This document shows, in pieces, positions 50,614-61,053 of a stretch of DNA of 64,000 nucleotides. The translations under genes were made by a program, and so were the position numbers. The DNA is from Cryoendolithus antarcticus (Eukaryota; Ascomycota; Dothideomycetes; Cladosporiales; Cladosporiaceae): NCBI GenBank assembly GCA_002077065.1, contig NAJO01000082.1:22578-86577 (forward strand), read 5' to 3'. The notes below the pieces were generated by a model. It was given only the letters and a program-made list of their open reading frames with translations, had not been told where the DNA came from and did not search any database. Numbering within the stretch: position 1 is the stretch's first letter; the number at the start of each line of letters is the position of its first letter.

Positions 50614-51818
50614 TGCTGCTGATGATGCAGTGCAAGTGATGTCTTCCCAACACACACTCCAGCCAGATGCTATTCGGAAGTCTCGATCACCCCCCACGAC
50701 TCGCCGCTTGCTCCCCTATGCGTGCAGCGTGAATGCCGTTCAAGAATAGCAAACCGCACGATATACTTTGCGTGTGATTGCAAATGCGTGGTGTCTCACA
50801 ATCAAAATTCAACGCCAGTCACTGTCACCCGCAATGTAATACCCCGCTCAACCTCGGTCTTCTTGTTCTACCGTGGGAATGAAGACAGGCCAACGCTGTT
50901 GCAGGTGCGCCATTGCGTCGGACAGGGCAAAAGCCCCGAGTCACGTCTGTCGTCGCCACGGACATCCAAGCCGAGGCGGCGAGCCTGTTCCCCACCGCGA
51001 AAATTAGGAGATCACCGACCTGCATGCGACGCCACATAAAGGGGGACGCTATGCGCAGATACGATACAGAGCGTGCCAAGCAAATGCATTATTGGACTGA
51101 GTGGACTCCCGGTCGTGTGCGGCAAGCGCCCTTCCGGTGCTAACTTCACACTGTCCGAGGTACACCTGTACATGCAATAGTTCCGAAACTGTTGTAAGCA
51201 AATGTCGCAGGTTTGTCTCGCCCTGGGGAAAGCAGTTTGGCATCCGAATGAGAATCACCCCATAGAATCACATGCAAGTCGCACCACCATTGATCTGTAT
51301 TCGGCTCCTTCTCCACCTCACTCCCGTCGCCCGCAGCAAAATAGCACACTGCCAATGGTCGTGCCCCTGCCATTCGTGACCAATAACCAGCCATGGCCGG
51401 GTGATCGCCGCGTCATTATGTTGAGACCGCAGCAAGATGGTCGCGGGCCTCGGTCGAAGCTTGCGCGCAGAACGCTTGGCCGTTGATGGCGGCGCCACTT
51501 TGATGATGTTTCATGGATAGCGCCGCGGGCAAGGACACTTTGGGTGAGTAGTCTGTAATTTGCCATTTGGCTAACATCCACGGTCCTACCGACGCATTGC
51601 ATGGGGTGACACAAACATTTCCACTCCTCTCCCCCCCTTCACAAGCATACACTTTTCATCCCATCCTAAGCAAACCCTACGCCCTATCCCTAATCACCCA
51701 TTCGCTGCCCTCCTCTGTGTCATCACGAAACGCGAAACTCACACTCGCTTTACGAAACTAGCATCTATACCACGCATGCTCCCAGCCATGCCAGCTTGAA
51801 TCGCGCGCCCACGCGATC
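50614..51818. other. Long divergent promoter region, acyltransferase / GT32
   Basis: About 1.2 kb. Overlapping small frames on both strands at 50722-51760 show no domain. A C-rich tract (51630-51645) and a pyrimidine-rich segment lie before the GT32 start. No RNA gene or clear repeat seen. Confidence 0.45.
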
Positions 51819-53254
51819 ATGAAGCTAGGGTCGAAAGACATCAATACATACCTCCACAATAATGGTTCTGCGATGGGGATACCAAAGTCACTTCAACGCG
51901 TCCTCCCGGCATGCTTTGCCCTGTTTATGATATTCTGGTTCCTGTCGAGCAACAGCGACCAAGTGAACGAAGTTTCGCAGCGAGTTTTCGCGCATCGAAA
52001 CACCCTCTTTCCGCGAAAAGTATGGCAGACATGGAAAGTCGACCCCTTGGACTTTGAGCAGCGCGATCTCGATACTGCACGGTCATGGCCGGCAAAGAAT
52101 CCCTCGTACCGGTATGAGGTGTTGACGGATCAGAATGATCTGGCGTGGGTGGAGACGCACTTTGGTCCTGAGGGCTTCAATCGGCTGGATATCGTGTATA
52201 TCTACCGTGAGTTGACACTACGGATCATCAAAGCCGACCTTCTCCGGTACTTGGTGATGTACGTGGAGGGCGGTCTCTACACAGACATAGACGTCGAAGC
52301 GCTCCGCCCGATCACCGACTTCGTCCCTGAGCGCTTTGACGAACGCGATGTGGATATGGTCGTGGGTGTGGAGATCGATCAGCCCGAGTTCGCGCAGCAC
52401 CCGATCCTGGGCCAGAAGTGCCAGTCCTTCTGCCAGTGGACGTTCATGTGCAAACCGCACTTGCCCGTCATGATGGAGCTTGTGGAAAGCATCATGCTCT
52501 GGCTGAAGGGCATAGCCGCAGAGCAGAACAAACCCATCTCCGAGATCGAGCTAGACTTCGATCAAGTCATCGCCGGCACTGGGCCCTCAGCTTTCACAAA
52601 GGCGATCCTAGCGCACATGTCTGAGCGTGCTGGCAAGACCATCACATGGAGCATGTTCCACGGTATCGGCGAGTCGAAACTCGTCGGCGGTGTGCTAGTA
52701 TTGACTGTCGAGGCTTTCGCTGCTGGACAGGGACACTCGGACTCGGGCACCCATGATACGAAGCACGCGCTCGTACGGCATCACTACCATGCCTCAAAGT
52801 GGCCCGACAAGCATCCGCGCTACAAGCACCCGGTGTACGCAGAGGTCGAGCTGTGCAACTGGGTGCAGGACTGTGTAGACAGGTGGGACGAGAACACGGC
52901 CAACTTCGCGAAGATGACCCCCGAGGAGCAACAAGGATTGATTGATACCCGTATGTCGCCCTCAACCTATGTTCCACTCCCTGACAGCATACTGACAAGT
53001 GCACAGATAACAAGGAAGAAGCCGAGCGTATCGAGAGGGAGCAGAAAGAGGAGGCCGAGAAGAAGGAGCGCGAAGAGAAGGAGGAGAAAGAGAAGAAGGA
53101 ACGAGAGGATCGCGAAGCGAAGGAGAACTGGGACAAGGCCCACCCTCCTGCTGCTCCAGAAGGGGGCGCCGCACCGCCAGCAAGCGGAGATGCGCCGCCT
53201 GCTGCTCCCGGCCCAGAAATTGCGGCAGCTGCTGTCATGCCGGCGTGGCCTTAA
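51819..53254 (+). CDS. GT32 family glycosyltransferase (Och1/Hoc1-like) with charged C-terminal tail
   Basis: Exons 51819-52950 and 53007-53254, with a 56-bp intron (GTATGT ... GCACAG); 459 residues. A type II anchor lies at about residues 29-44 (LPACFALFMIFWFLSS). The catalytic domain has PRKVWQTWKVDP, NPSYRYEVLTDQ, ADLLRYLVMYVEGGLYTDIDVEAL with the DxD motif at 156-158, and GTGPSAFTKAIL, all typical of alpha-1,6-mannosyltransferases of the Golgi. Exon 2 adds a long Glu/Lys/Arg coiled-coil-like segment (EEKEEKEKKEREDREAKE) and an Ala/Pro tail ending VMPAWP. That extension is not part of the usual GT32 fold. Probably N- or O-glycan mannosylation; exact linkage unknown. Confidence 0.87.
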
Positions 53255-54053
53255 TGAGATACCACTGCATCCATCAAGTATCGCTGCCTTCCACAGTACA
53301 CGCCGTTCCGAACTCTCACGAGCAGAAGCGGGACTCAGGCGATAGTCGAGTCGCGGGCGATGCGGTGAGATTGGGGAGAGTCCTTCGACTGGCAAATCTC
53401 GCCATTGCGTTCAAGCGTCTCCTTCGTACACAAATTTTGGAGTGGAGTATCTAGGGCGAAAGGGAAGGGGCTGTCTGAACTGTGTGTACATACTCTGGAG
53501 AAATCCAACATAGACTCAAACCCATCTACTCCATCCTTCAATGCCCATCATTTCCTAGGCCTGGCGTTCCTGAAACGTAGTGATGGAACAGATTGGACCA
53601 GCTCCGCCGATCAGATTTGGGGCGAGACTGCAGGGCTGAAATATGCGTGGTCGTAGGACTTCATTATCGCTTCGTGTGGAGAACGAAGTGTCATGGATAG
53701 GGAACACGCAGAAGGTGCAAGCCTGCTACAGCAACGTCCTCGAACAAGTCAAAGAAGCAGATGCAAGGCGGATCCTGCAGGAATGCCGCTGCTGTGTACG
53801 CAATACGGCCTGGCTGACGCCGTTACACGTAACATTGTCAGCATACTGGCAAAGTGTGCCTTGACGAGACCATTGCATGCAGTACCGCATGATCGAATCT
53901 GGCTCCACCACGCGCCACAATCCGTTGCCTTCCGCTCGTCAAGCTCTCACTGCCATTTAAGTTCGTCATGAATCAGAGCGTCTTGATCGTAATAGACGCG
54001 TGAATAGCGAAAGAATTGAGCAAATCCCGACCATGCGACCTGATACACTAGAC
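53255..54053. other. Intergenic region, convergent 3' ends
   Basis: About 0.8 kb between the GT32 gene (plus) and the F-box-like gene (minus). Short overlapping frames in several phases, no domain. No repeat or RNA gene recognised. Confidence 0.45.
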
Positions 54054-54968
54054 CTAGATCACGCCTTCTCGTTGTCCTTCGTCTGACAAGACTTCTCCGC
54101 CGCTGGATCCAATCATCTCGTTGGATACATCTGCCCACTCACTCCTGCCCTCAACCTCGCTCTCATCCACGACATCAAACCTACACCCGACCCAGCGACC
54201 CGCAGATCCGATTCTCTCGCGCGCCTCTGCAAAGTCAACAGGCCATGTTCGAGAGACTTGATCGGGATCAGCGATGAACCACAAGCGGATGTCTCGGACC
54301 AAGAAAGGTGTCCCCCGAACGTACTTCCTCGTGACCAGGTTGCGAATGACACTTTTCGATCGGAAGTCGTACTGAGTAGTGAGCTTGTACAGTAGACGAT
54401 CTAGCAATTTGGCGTCGCTGTGGATGAGGTCGAGTCGGAGTGCGCTGAGTCGCGGGCGTCGTGTAAAAGGGATCTCGTCTGCGGAGATATTGGAACTGCT
54501 GATGAGGACGGGTCTAAAGGCGAGAGCTGCTCTTTCTTCGGGATCGATCGGACTGCTGGCTCTGCGATACTGCATTCCGATATCGCATATAGCGACATGT
54601 CTCGGATCTACAGCGATCTTGACATCCGTCACCTGGCGGCGGCTGATGCTCCAGTCTTCTCCATCCGTCGCGACGCGCATGACGCGAGTGCTTGTCCAGC
54701 TTGCAGAGTCATGGGCAAGCGCGTGGCATAGAGCTGGGAGTAGCACTCGGCAGAAGGAGGAAGACGTCAGGGCCAAGCGGATCAGAACTTCATCACTGTC
54801 GAGACGGCGGCGAATAGCGTCAATGACTTCTTGCGACAGCTTGCCGAACTCGCCCCTTGGACTAGAAATAGTCAGCTTTCCGGGGTATGCAAATGGGATA
54901 TGTGAATTGCATACGTGGCTATTGTGTTGGTGATCGCCGTTCGGGAGGATCGTATATGTTGTAGCCAT
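54054..54968 (-). CDS. F-box-like hypothetical protein
   Basis: Frame of 304 residues from the ATG at 54968. Residues about 43-75 read KLSQEVIDAIRRRLDSDEVLIRLALTSSSFCRVLLPAL, an F-box-like helical pair common in Dothideomycete proteins. The rest resembles the fungal class of small F-box proteins with no other domain: FTRRPRLSALRLDLIH, RNLVTRKYVRGTPFLVRDIRLWF and a polar tail. The N terminus is uncertain. A well-formed intron signature (GTATGC donor, GCTGAC branch, TTTCTAG acceptor, 53 bp) lies inside codons 19-36, and splicing it from this ATG would shift the frame. If F-box, it would recruit targets to an SCF ubiquitin ligase. Confidence 0.65.
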   Translation of the reverse strand: MATTYTILPNGDHQHNSHVCNSHIPFAYPGKLTISSPRGEFGKLSQEVIDAIRRRLDSDEVLIRLALTSSSFCRVLLPALCHALAHDSASWTSTRVMRVATDGEDWSISRRQVTDVKIAVDPRHVAICDIGMQYRRASSPIDPEERAALAFRPVLISSSNISADEIPFTRRPRLSALRLDLIHSDAKLLDRLLYKLTTQYDFRSKSVIRNLVTRKYVRGTPFLVRDIRLWFIADPDQVSRTWPVDFAEARERIGSAGRWVGCRFDVVDESEVEGRSEWADVSNEMIGSSGGEVLSDEGQREGVI

Positions 54969-55224
54969 GGCGCCTCCAGCAGTCCTTTGAGATGCTTACT
55001 CTGTCCCTCAATTTAAGCCGGATCATCGAGCAAGAACTACGATCCTGCCATCGCCGGTCCTCACGTAACGCTCGTTTCAGCCAGCGATCTGGATATAGCG
55101 AGATGTCAAGCAGCACCGCGAATCGAATGCACTCGTATCGCCGCCAAGCTGGTACAATCAGTCAGAGTCCAGCCAGCTAGGCCGCTTGCCTCGCGCCGAA
55201 ACCGGTGAGCAATGCTGATCTTGA

Positions 55225-55622
55225 TCAGAGTGAAGCTGCTGCTTCGATCGCTCCAGCACCCTTGAATGCTCCAGGGCTAGTGATCTCGACAGTGACGGGA
55301 TACTTCCACATCATGAACTTTCCCCAGCCTATTCACTGTCAGCCCGCTGCACCAAAGTACTCGACAGCTCGTGCTTCAACCCACCCCAGTATGCACACTT
55401 CCTGCCGAAGTACTTGCCCAGATATGGCACAAGTACCATAGTCAGTAGCAGCTCTAGTTGTTGTAAGCTCTCACGCCATTCTCGTTCGGCATCGCTGTCT
55501 TCGTAGTCTTCACTCGGGGAGACTGAGGTCGTGGACCCGGCGGACGAAGAGGGCAAGGAGTCAACTTCTTCGGGGAGGCTGGGAGAGGGGATATCGGCGT
55601 AGGACGAGGATGGAGTGGTCAT
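55225..55622 (-). CDS. Probable Mim2-like mitochondrial outer membrane import protein
   Basis: Two exons, 55385-55622 and 55225-55328, with a 56-bp intron (GTGGGT ... GAATAG); 113 residues. The spliced protein has a Ser/Asp/Glu-rich N terminus, then EWRESLQQLELLLTMVLVPYLGKYFGRKCAYWGWGKFM, a single amphipathic-to-hydrophobic helix followed by GRKxAYW, and a short tail ending EAAASL. This layout fits Mim2, the small partner of Mim1 in outer-membrane insertion of helical proteins. The call rests on my recollection of the family pattern, so it is moderate; the gene structure itself is firm because splicing extends the conserved block. Confidence 0.65.
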
Positions 55623-55832
55623 GATGGCGCTGTGCCAAACAGATAAACGTGTCTGTCTGGTTCAATGGAGCGATGTAGCTATCCAAGGCCGCGGCCACGC
55701 ATAGACAACGCGGGAGTTCCCGTGCGGCTCAGAACGTCACAGAAATTCTGACTCAGTCACTGTGTACGCGGGGACTCATATATTGCGATCCTCTCTCCGC
55801 CACCTTTACTTCCACTCTCACACACCGCAATC
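55623..55832. promoter_or_regulatory. Short divergent promoter, Mim2-like / eIF2-beta
   Basis: 210 bp between start codons. The plus-strand leader is pyrimidine-rich (about 55790-55830). No other motif identified. Confidence 0.45.
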
Positions 55833-56912
55833 ATGGCAGACGAATCATTCCCGCCACCACGGCGGCAGCGCAAGTCAGTCGCATTCGCAGACGACCAGAC
55901 GATCGTCGACTCCGACGGAAACATCACAGAATCAGCAGCACAAGCGCACGATGCATCGACTGCCGATTCTCACTCAAAATCGAATGGTGATGCAGATGCA
56001 GGTGTAGACGATGCAACCGAAGACTTCGACGCTTTAGCTCTGGGCGCAAAGAAAAAGAAGAAGAAGTCCAGCAGCGCCAAGAAGGAAGAGGACGAGGATG
56101 CCACAGCAGAGGCACCTGCAGCGGCCGCAGACGAGGATGATGGCGAAGTCGATCTCAGTGCGCTCAAGAAAAAGAAGAAGAAGAAGCCTAAGGCACCCGA
56201 GGTCGAAGACTTCGAGGCTGCTCTCGCAGCAGCCGGAGGTGAAGGAGCCGATGGTGCTACACCTACCGACGCCGCCGACGCTGCAGACACACCCGCTGCT
56301 GCACCCTCCGCTGCCGGCGTCCAAGAAGGCGACCTTATAGCCGGCACAGGCATCTGGGCCCACAGCGACGACTCCCCCATAAACTACGCCTCGCTGCTCT
56401 CACGCTTCTTCACCCTGCTTCACGACTCACACCCAGATCTCGGTGGTGGCCTACCGAAGAGCTACAAGATCCCTCCACCGCAGTGTCTGCGTGAAGGAAA
56501 CAAGAAAACGATCTTTGCCAACATTGCGGAGATTTGCAAGAGGATGAAGCGGACAGACGAGCACGTCACGCAGTTCCTGTTTGCTGAGTTGGGTACTTCT
56601 GGGTCTGTGGACGGCAGCAGGCGTTTGGTTATCAAGGGAAGATTTCAGCAGAAGCAGATTGAGAATGTGTTGAGGCGGTATATTGGTATGTTTATTCTGC
56701 CTGTCATTTCGTTTGTCGCACAGCTGCTAACTCCATCAATAGTCGAGTACGTTTCCTGCAAGACTTGCCGCAGTCCGGACACGGAGCTGAACAAGGGCGA
56801 GAATCGACTGTACTTCGTCACTTGCAACAGCTGTGGTTCGAGGCGATCAGTCACGGCTATCAAGACGGGTTTCTCTGCCCAGGTCGGCAAGAGGAAGAGG
56901 ATGATCAAGTAG
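55833..56912 (+). CDS. SUI3: Translation initiation factor eIF2 subunit beta
   Basis: Exons 55833-56685 and 56743-56912, with a 57-bp intron (GTATGT, GCTAAC branch, CAATAG) giving [13 protein letters not shown]; 340 residues. The intron lacks stops and is a multiple of three, so retention would insert 19 residues. The N terminus is disordered with two poly-Lys blocks (K-boxes) that bind eIF5 and eIF2B-epsilon. The eIF2-beta/eIF5 core (about 185-340) has [44 protein letters not shown], and a zinc ribbon CKTC with CNSC. The factor forms the ternary complex delivering initiator tRNA. Ends KRKRMIK. Confidence 0.95.
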   Translation: MADESFPPPRRQRKSVAFADDQTIVDSDGNITESAAQAHDASTADSHSKSNGDADAGVDDATEDFDALALGAKKKKKKSSSAKKEEDEDATAEAPAAAADEDDGEVDLSALKKKKKKKPKAPEVEDFEAALAAAGGEGADGATPTDAADAADTPAAAPSAAGVQEGDLIAGTGIWAHSDDSPINYASLLSRFFTLLHDSHPDLGGGLPKSYKIPPPQCLREGNKKTIFANIAEICKRMKRTDEHVTQFLFAELGTSGSVDGSRRLVIKGRFQQKQIENVLRRYIGMFILPVISFVAQLLTPSIVEYVSCKTCRSPDTELNKGENRLYFVTCNSCGSRRSVTAIKTGFSAQVGKRKRMIK

Positions 56913-57745
56913 ATGTCCTGATCATCGTCGAGTGGCAACGAGTCTTCGTTCACATCGACCTTCGCGCATCGTCGATCAGAGATGCGGACGACCAAACGCA
57001 CTGCTCTCGAATTCTCGAAGTGCCTCTCACATAACATCTTCGAAGACGTCTGGATGGCATGACGGGAATGACTGCAGTCTCTCCAAGAGCGACTTCACAG
57101 AAATGGACAGGATCATGGATCAGAAGCAGTAGAGCATATCACGTGTATACCGAATTTCACCGAGCCTAAACCTCGCGTCCATCGTGACTTCGCTAGCGCA
57201 TGCCGTAATTGCAGTATTCGCCATCGTGTGTGCCATGCAGACCGCCCTGCAGCAGGCCCGACACGCGCGCATCTCGACTTCCCTGCCGCAGTACCTTCGT
57301 ACTCTGGAGCTCCAAACACAGCTCAACGCCTCCTTCACCGTACATAGCTCATACCAACATCTCTCATATCAAACCAACTTCATCTCAGCATCGCTATCAC
57401 CACCATCGTCATCGACTCATCGCCTGCCATCAATTGATCAATCGGCAGCACTAGCGAAGCCCACAATCTTCCATACAGTGCTAATTCGAGCCCAGCCGCC
57501 AGTTCGGTGTCCGTGTCCCAGCCCCCCGCTTCAGCATCTCGCACGCGCGCGTCGAGGCTCGAGCTGAAAGCTTCGTGACAGGCTGCATCCTTTCTCACTA
57601 CTGTACCTGTCTCTAACCCAGACACACACGACATCACCGTACATATCCGCGCCTTGACATTAGCTTGTACATTTGTTGCAGTCGCTTTGCGCGAACACAC
57701 ATACGCAGCACTTCTTTCGTTACTGAGATTCACTGTCGAGGAGAG
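56913..57745. other. Intergenic region between eIF2-beta and CBM protein genes
   Basis: About 0.8 kb. Holds the eIF2-beta 3' UTR and the promoter of the CBM protein, with a long CA/CT-rich stretch at 57340-57540. A 127-codon frame here starts at GTG and has no domain, so I do not call it. Confidence 0.45.
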
Positions 57746-60700
57746 ATGGGGTCTTATACGTTCCGGTGGTGAGTTTGAGCTCCGATCCCGGGTGTCGCAA
57801 GACTGCGGACACACTCGGTGAGAGAGCAATACTGACAATGATAGGGAACATCCTGCCGACGAGGTGTATGTGACAGGCACGTTTGACAACTGGTCGAAGT
57901 CGACGCTTCTAGAGAAGTCTGGATCGGCGCACGAGAAGACCATTGAGCTTCCGGAGACGGGCGAGAAGATTCTGTACAAGGTGAGTGCCATGATATAGGT
58001 CGCTCGCAGTGGTGGAGTGAAGAAAGCGGACTGTGAAAGCGGGCGCGCGACCTTCAATGAATCAGCTGGGTTGCTGACATCTCATTCGCGTAGTTCGTCG
58101 CAGACGGCAACTGGTCCTATGATCACACGGCAAAGTCAGAGGCAGACGAGAGCGGAAACTTGAACAACGTTTTGTACCCATCGGACCTCAAGCACTCATC
58201 AACATCGAAATCGCATTCTGGGCCGATCGGAGCTGGAGCAGCAGCTATCTCTTCTGTCGCGCCAGGCGCTTCGTAAGTCATGCCCATCATCTTGGACTCT
58301 ACCCATCAGTACTGACCACTCTATCGCAGCTCAACCAAAATGGCCGGCGAACAGCCCCTGACCCGCGAACGTTCGATGCCCGGTGAATTTCCTCAAACGC
58401 CAGGCACCGAGCTTCCTGGCGCCTTCCCCGAAACATCCGCAGCAGGTGATGCACAGCAGCTTTCTGTCAATCCTCTGCCAGCCGCTCCAGGTGCTGTGAA
58501 CCCAACTCAGACCGTACCGGGCGAGAAGGTCCCAGATGCCTCAACACTCCACAGCAACACTCTGACATCCAACGTTCACGATGACGAGGAGCTCAAGAAG
58601 CAGGACCAAGCGTCAGAGAAGGCTTTCGGAGTTGCACCACTGCCAGCGACAGGCGGTGCGAGCAACCCGATCTCTTTAGCGCCCGGCGAGAAGGTGCCTG
58701 ATGCTAGCACAATCACGGGCAACACTCTGACGAGCAACGTGAAACACGACAAAGAGTCCTACGAGAAGAGCGACAGCGGCGCGCCTATGCTACCCGCATT
58801 TACTCCAGGAATGGAGAAGGAGGCAGCTGGCGGGTCCATCTTCGGCATGCCATCAGCAGGAGGCGCAGGATCAACCATGATCCCCGAGTCAGGCCTGCCG
58901 ATGGGCGACAAGGCAGTCTCGGACCTTGGCAACATGGGCCCTACCACCTCCTCCGTCGCACCGCAGAGCAGCACGAACGAGCTGGCAGGCCAACAGCCCA
59001 TCGAGCCACGGGGTGTGCCTTCAGTAGTCAGTGAGAGCCAGGAGCAGGCCAACGCTGAGCCCGAAGCTGCTGCTAACCCGGAGGCCGTGCAGGAGAAGAG
59101 TGCGCTTGAGCAGGAATTGAAGCAGAAGGTGCCTGAAGAGCCTGCAACCGCCTCATCCGGCACGTTCGGTAGCAGTGAAAGAGGCGTCACAGGCGCAGTG
59201 GCAGGTGGCCTTGCAGCTGCTGGTGCTGCCGCAGCCGGGGGAGCATATGCTCTACGTGATAAGACCACGGCCGCTACTGGTACCGATCCTGCCAGTGTGT
59301 TGCCAAAGTCTGTTCAGGACCAGCTCCCAGGCTCCAATGGCACTCAGACTACCGAGGGCACGAGCGCGGTGCCAGCTGTCGTCAGCGAGAGTCAAGAGAA
59401 GGCACATGCAGAACCAGAGGCTGCTGCAAACCCCGAGGCGGTACAAGAGAAGTCGGCTCTTGAGCAGGAGTTGAAGGCGAAGGTGCCAGAGGAGCCTGCG
59501 ACTGCTTCTTCTGGTGCTTTCGGCTCTAGCGAGAAGGGTCTTACTGGCGCTATTGCCGGCGGTGCCACGGCTGCCACGGCTGCTGTTGCTGGAGGCGCAT
59601 ATGCACTCCACGACAAAGCGACCGGCGCCACTGGAACGACTTCCGCGACTGGTCTGAACGGAAGCCAGGCCACCGAGGGCACGAGTGGAGTGCCGGCTGT
59701 AGTCGGCGAGAGTCAAGAGAAGGCACACGTCGAACCGGAGGCTGCCGCGAACCCCGAAGCCGTTCAAGAGAAATCCGCTTTCGAGCAGGAGCTGAAGCAA
59801 AAGGTACCTGAAGAGCCTGCGACTGCTTCGTCAGGTGCTTTTGGCTCTAGCGAGAAGGGTCTTACTGGAGCTCTTGCTGGCGGTGCTGCGGCTACTACAG
59901 CTGCTGTCGCAGGTGGTGCCTACGCGTTGCGTGACAAGACTGCGCAGTCTACTGGCAAGGACCCGGTATCTGCCCTTCCTCAGTCGATTCAGGACAGCAT
60001 CAACAACATGAACTCGAAGGGCACAACAGCGCCTGCGCGGCCGGCGACCAACGAGCCGACACCTTCGTACATCTCGAAAGACCCTACTCTGCCGCAGCAG
60101 ACGACGCCAGGTGGCCCTATCACTATCCCAGCGGAAGAAACTGCCACGCGCAAGACAACAGACAGCGTCCCTGAGACTGTGCTTGAGTCGCAGCAGAAGG
60201 CACACGTTGACCCTGAAGTCGCCGCGAACCCGACGGCCGTGGCTGAGAAGCAGGACTTCGAGAAGGAGCTACTTGGCCGCGTGCCGACCGCTGAAGCCAC
60301 CGGCGAACCTGCACCAACCGCCGCCTCCAGCAGCAATGCGCCTCTAGCAGGAGCAACCAGCGAAACTGCGCCAACCGCCTCCTCTAGCAGCAAAGCACCT
60401 CTAATAGGTGCAGCAGCCGGCGCCGGCATTCTCGGTGCTGGCGCTGGCGCACTCGCCGGGACCAGCTCAAGCGGTGCTCCACGTCTCGAAGACCCAACCA
60501 AGGACGTCTCTCCGATCACCATGAACGAGACCACGTCTACTGCTACTGGCTCCGGCCTGAATGCCTCTGCCGGCTCACCCGCAGTCCCATCGACTCAAAC
60601 CGACACCTCCAAACTTGCCGCCCCAGCAACACCCACCAAGCTCGCCGACTCCAGAGACGTGAGCCCCATGTCCAAAGTCGCCACGGCCTCTCACCCAACC

Positions 60701-60931
60701 GGCGAGTCCGGCCCCAGCGTCACCGACGGCGTAGCCTCAAGCAGCACGCCCGCTGTCAGCAATCCCGTTGGCTCAAGACCCGGCGTCGCGAACAGCACGC
60801 CAGGCAAGAGGGGAAGCTTCATCGACAGGATGAAGGGCACACCTGATTCGAGTAAGAGTGGAAAGACGACTGAGAGTGGAACGAAGAAGAAGGGCTTCTT
60901 TTCCAAGTTGAAGGAGAAGATGAAGCAGTAG
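57746..60931 (+). CDS. AMPK1-CBM (CBM48) domain protein, Crp1/Mdg1-like, with long repeats
   Basis: Four exons: 57746-57768, 57845-57980, 58094-58272 and 58330-60931; 979 residues. The first three short exons encode the AMPK1-type glycogen-binding module: GSYTFRWEHPADEVYVTGTFDNW, HEKTIELPETGEKILYKFVADGNW and NLNNVLYPSDL. This is the domain of yeast Crp1 and Mdg1. Exon 4 is low-complexity Ala/Pro/Glu/Ser sequence. It contains two copies of PGEKVPDAST...GNTLTSNV near its start, then three full and one partial copy of a repeat of about 107-118 residues starting at residues 342, 460, 567 and 726. The tail ends in basic KKKGFFSKLKEKMKQ. Role of the family is unclear; possibly carbohydrate sensing or pheromone-pathway related. 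Confidence 0.88.
59015..60294 (+). repeat. Tandem protein-coding repeats (3 full, 1 partial)
   Basis: Units begin at 59015, 59369, 59690 and 60167, each with the start pattern VPxVVxESQE(K/Q)A. Each unit has ESQEKAHAEPEAAANPEAV, then QEKSALEQELKQKVPEEPATA, then SSGAFGSSEKGLTGA and an Ala/Gly-rich AGGAYALRDK segment that looks like a hydrophobic helix. The fourth keeps only the first half. The periods are 354, 321 and 477 nt. Ala/Gly stretches are long enough to be weak membrane-helix candidates. Confidence 0.85.
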
Positions 60932-61053
60932 ATTCTCCTCTACCTTCCGCGATCATTGTATATTCTATCTGCTTTTGAGGGCGTTTTGGGCTAATGTGTA
61001 CTTTTTTCTGTGTTTGCAGAGGCGGAACGAGAGATGCGAGATTCGAGGGCTTC

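Noticed and set aside
57184..57567. 127-codon frame with a hydrophobic start
   Set aside because: It starts at GTG and runs through a CA/CT-rich leader; more likely promoter and 5' UTR of the CBM gene.
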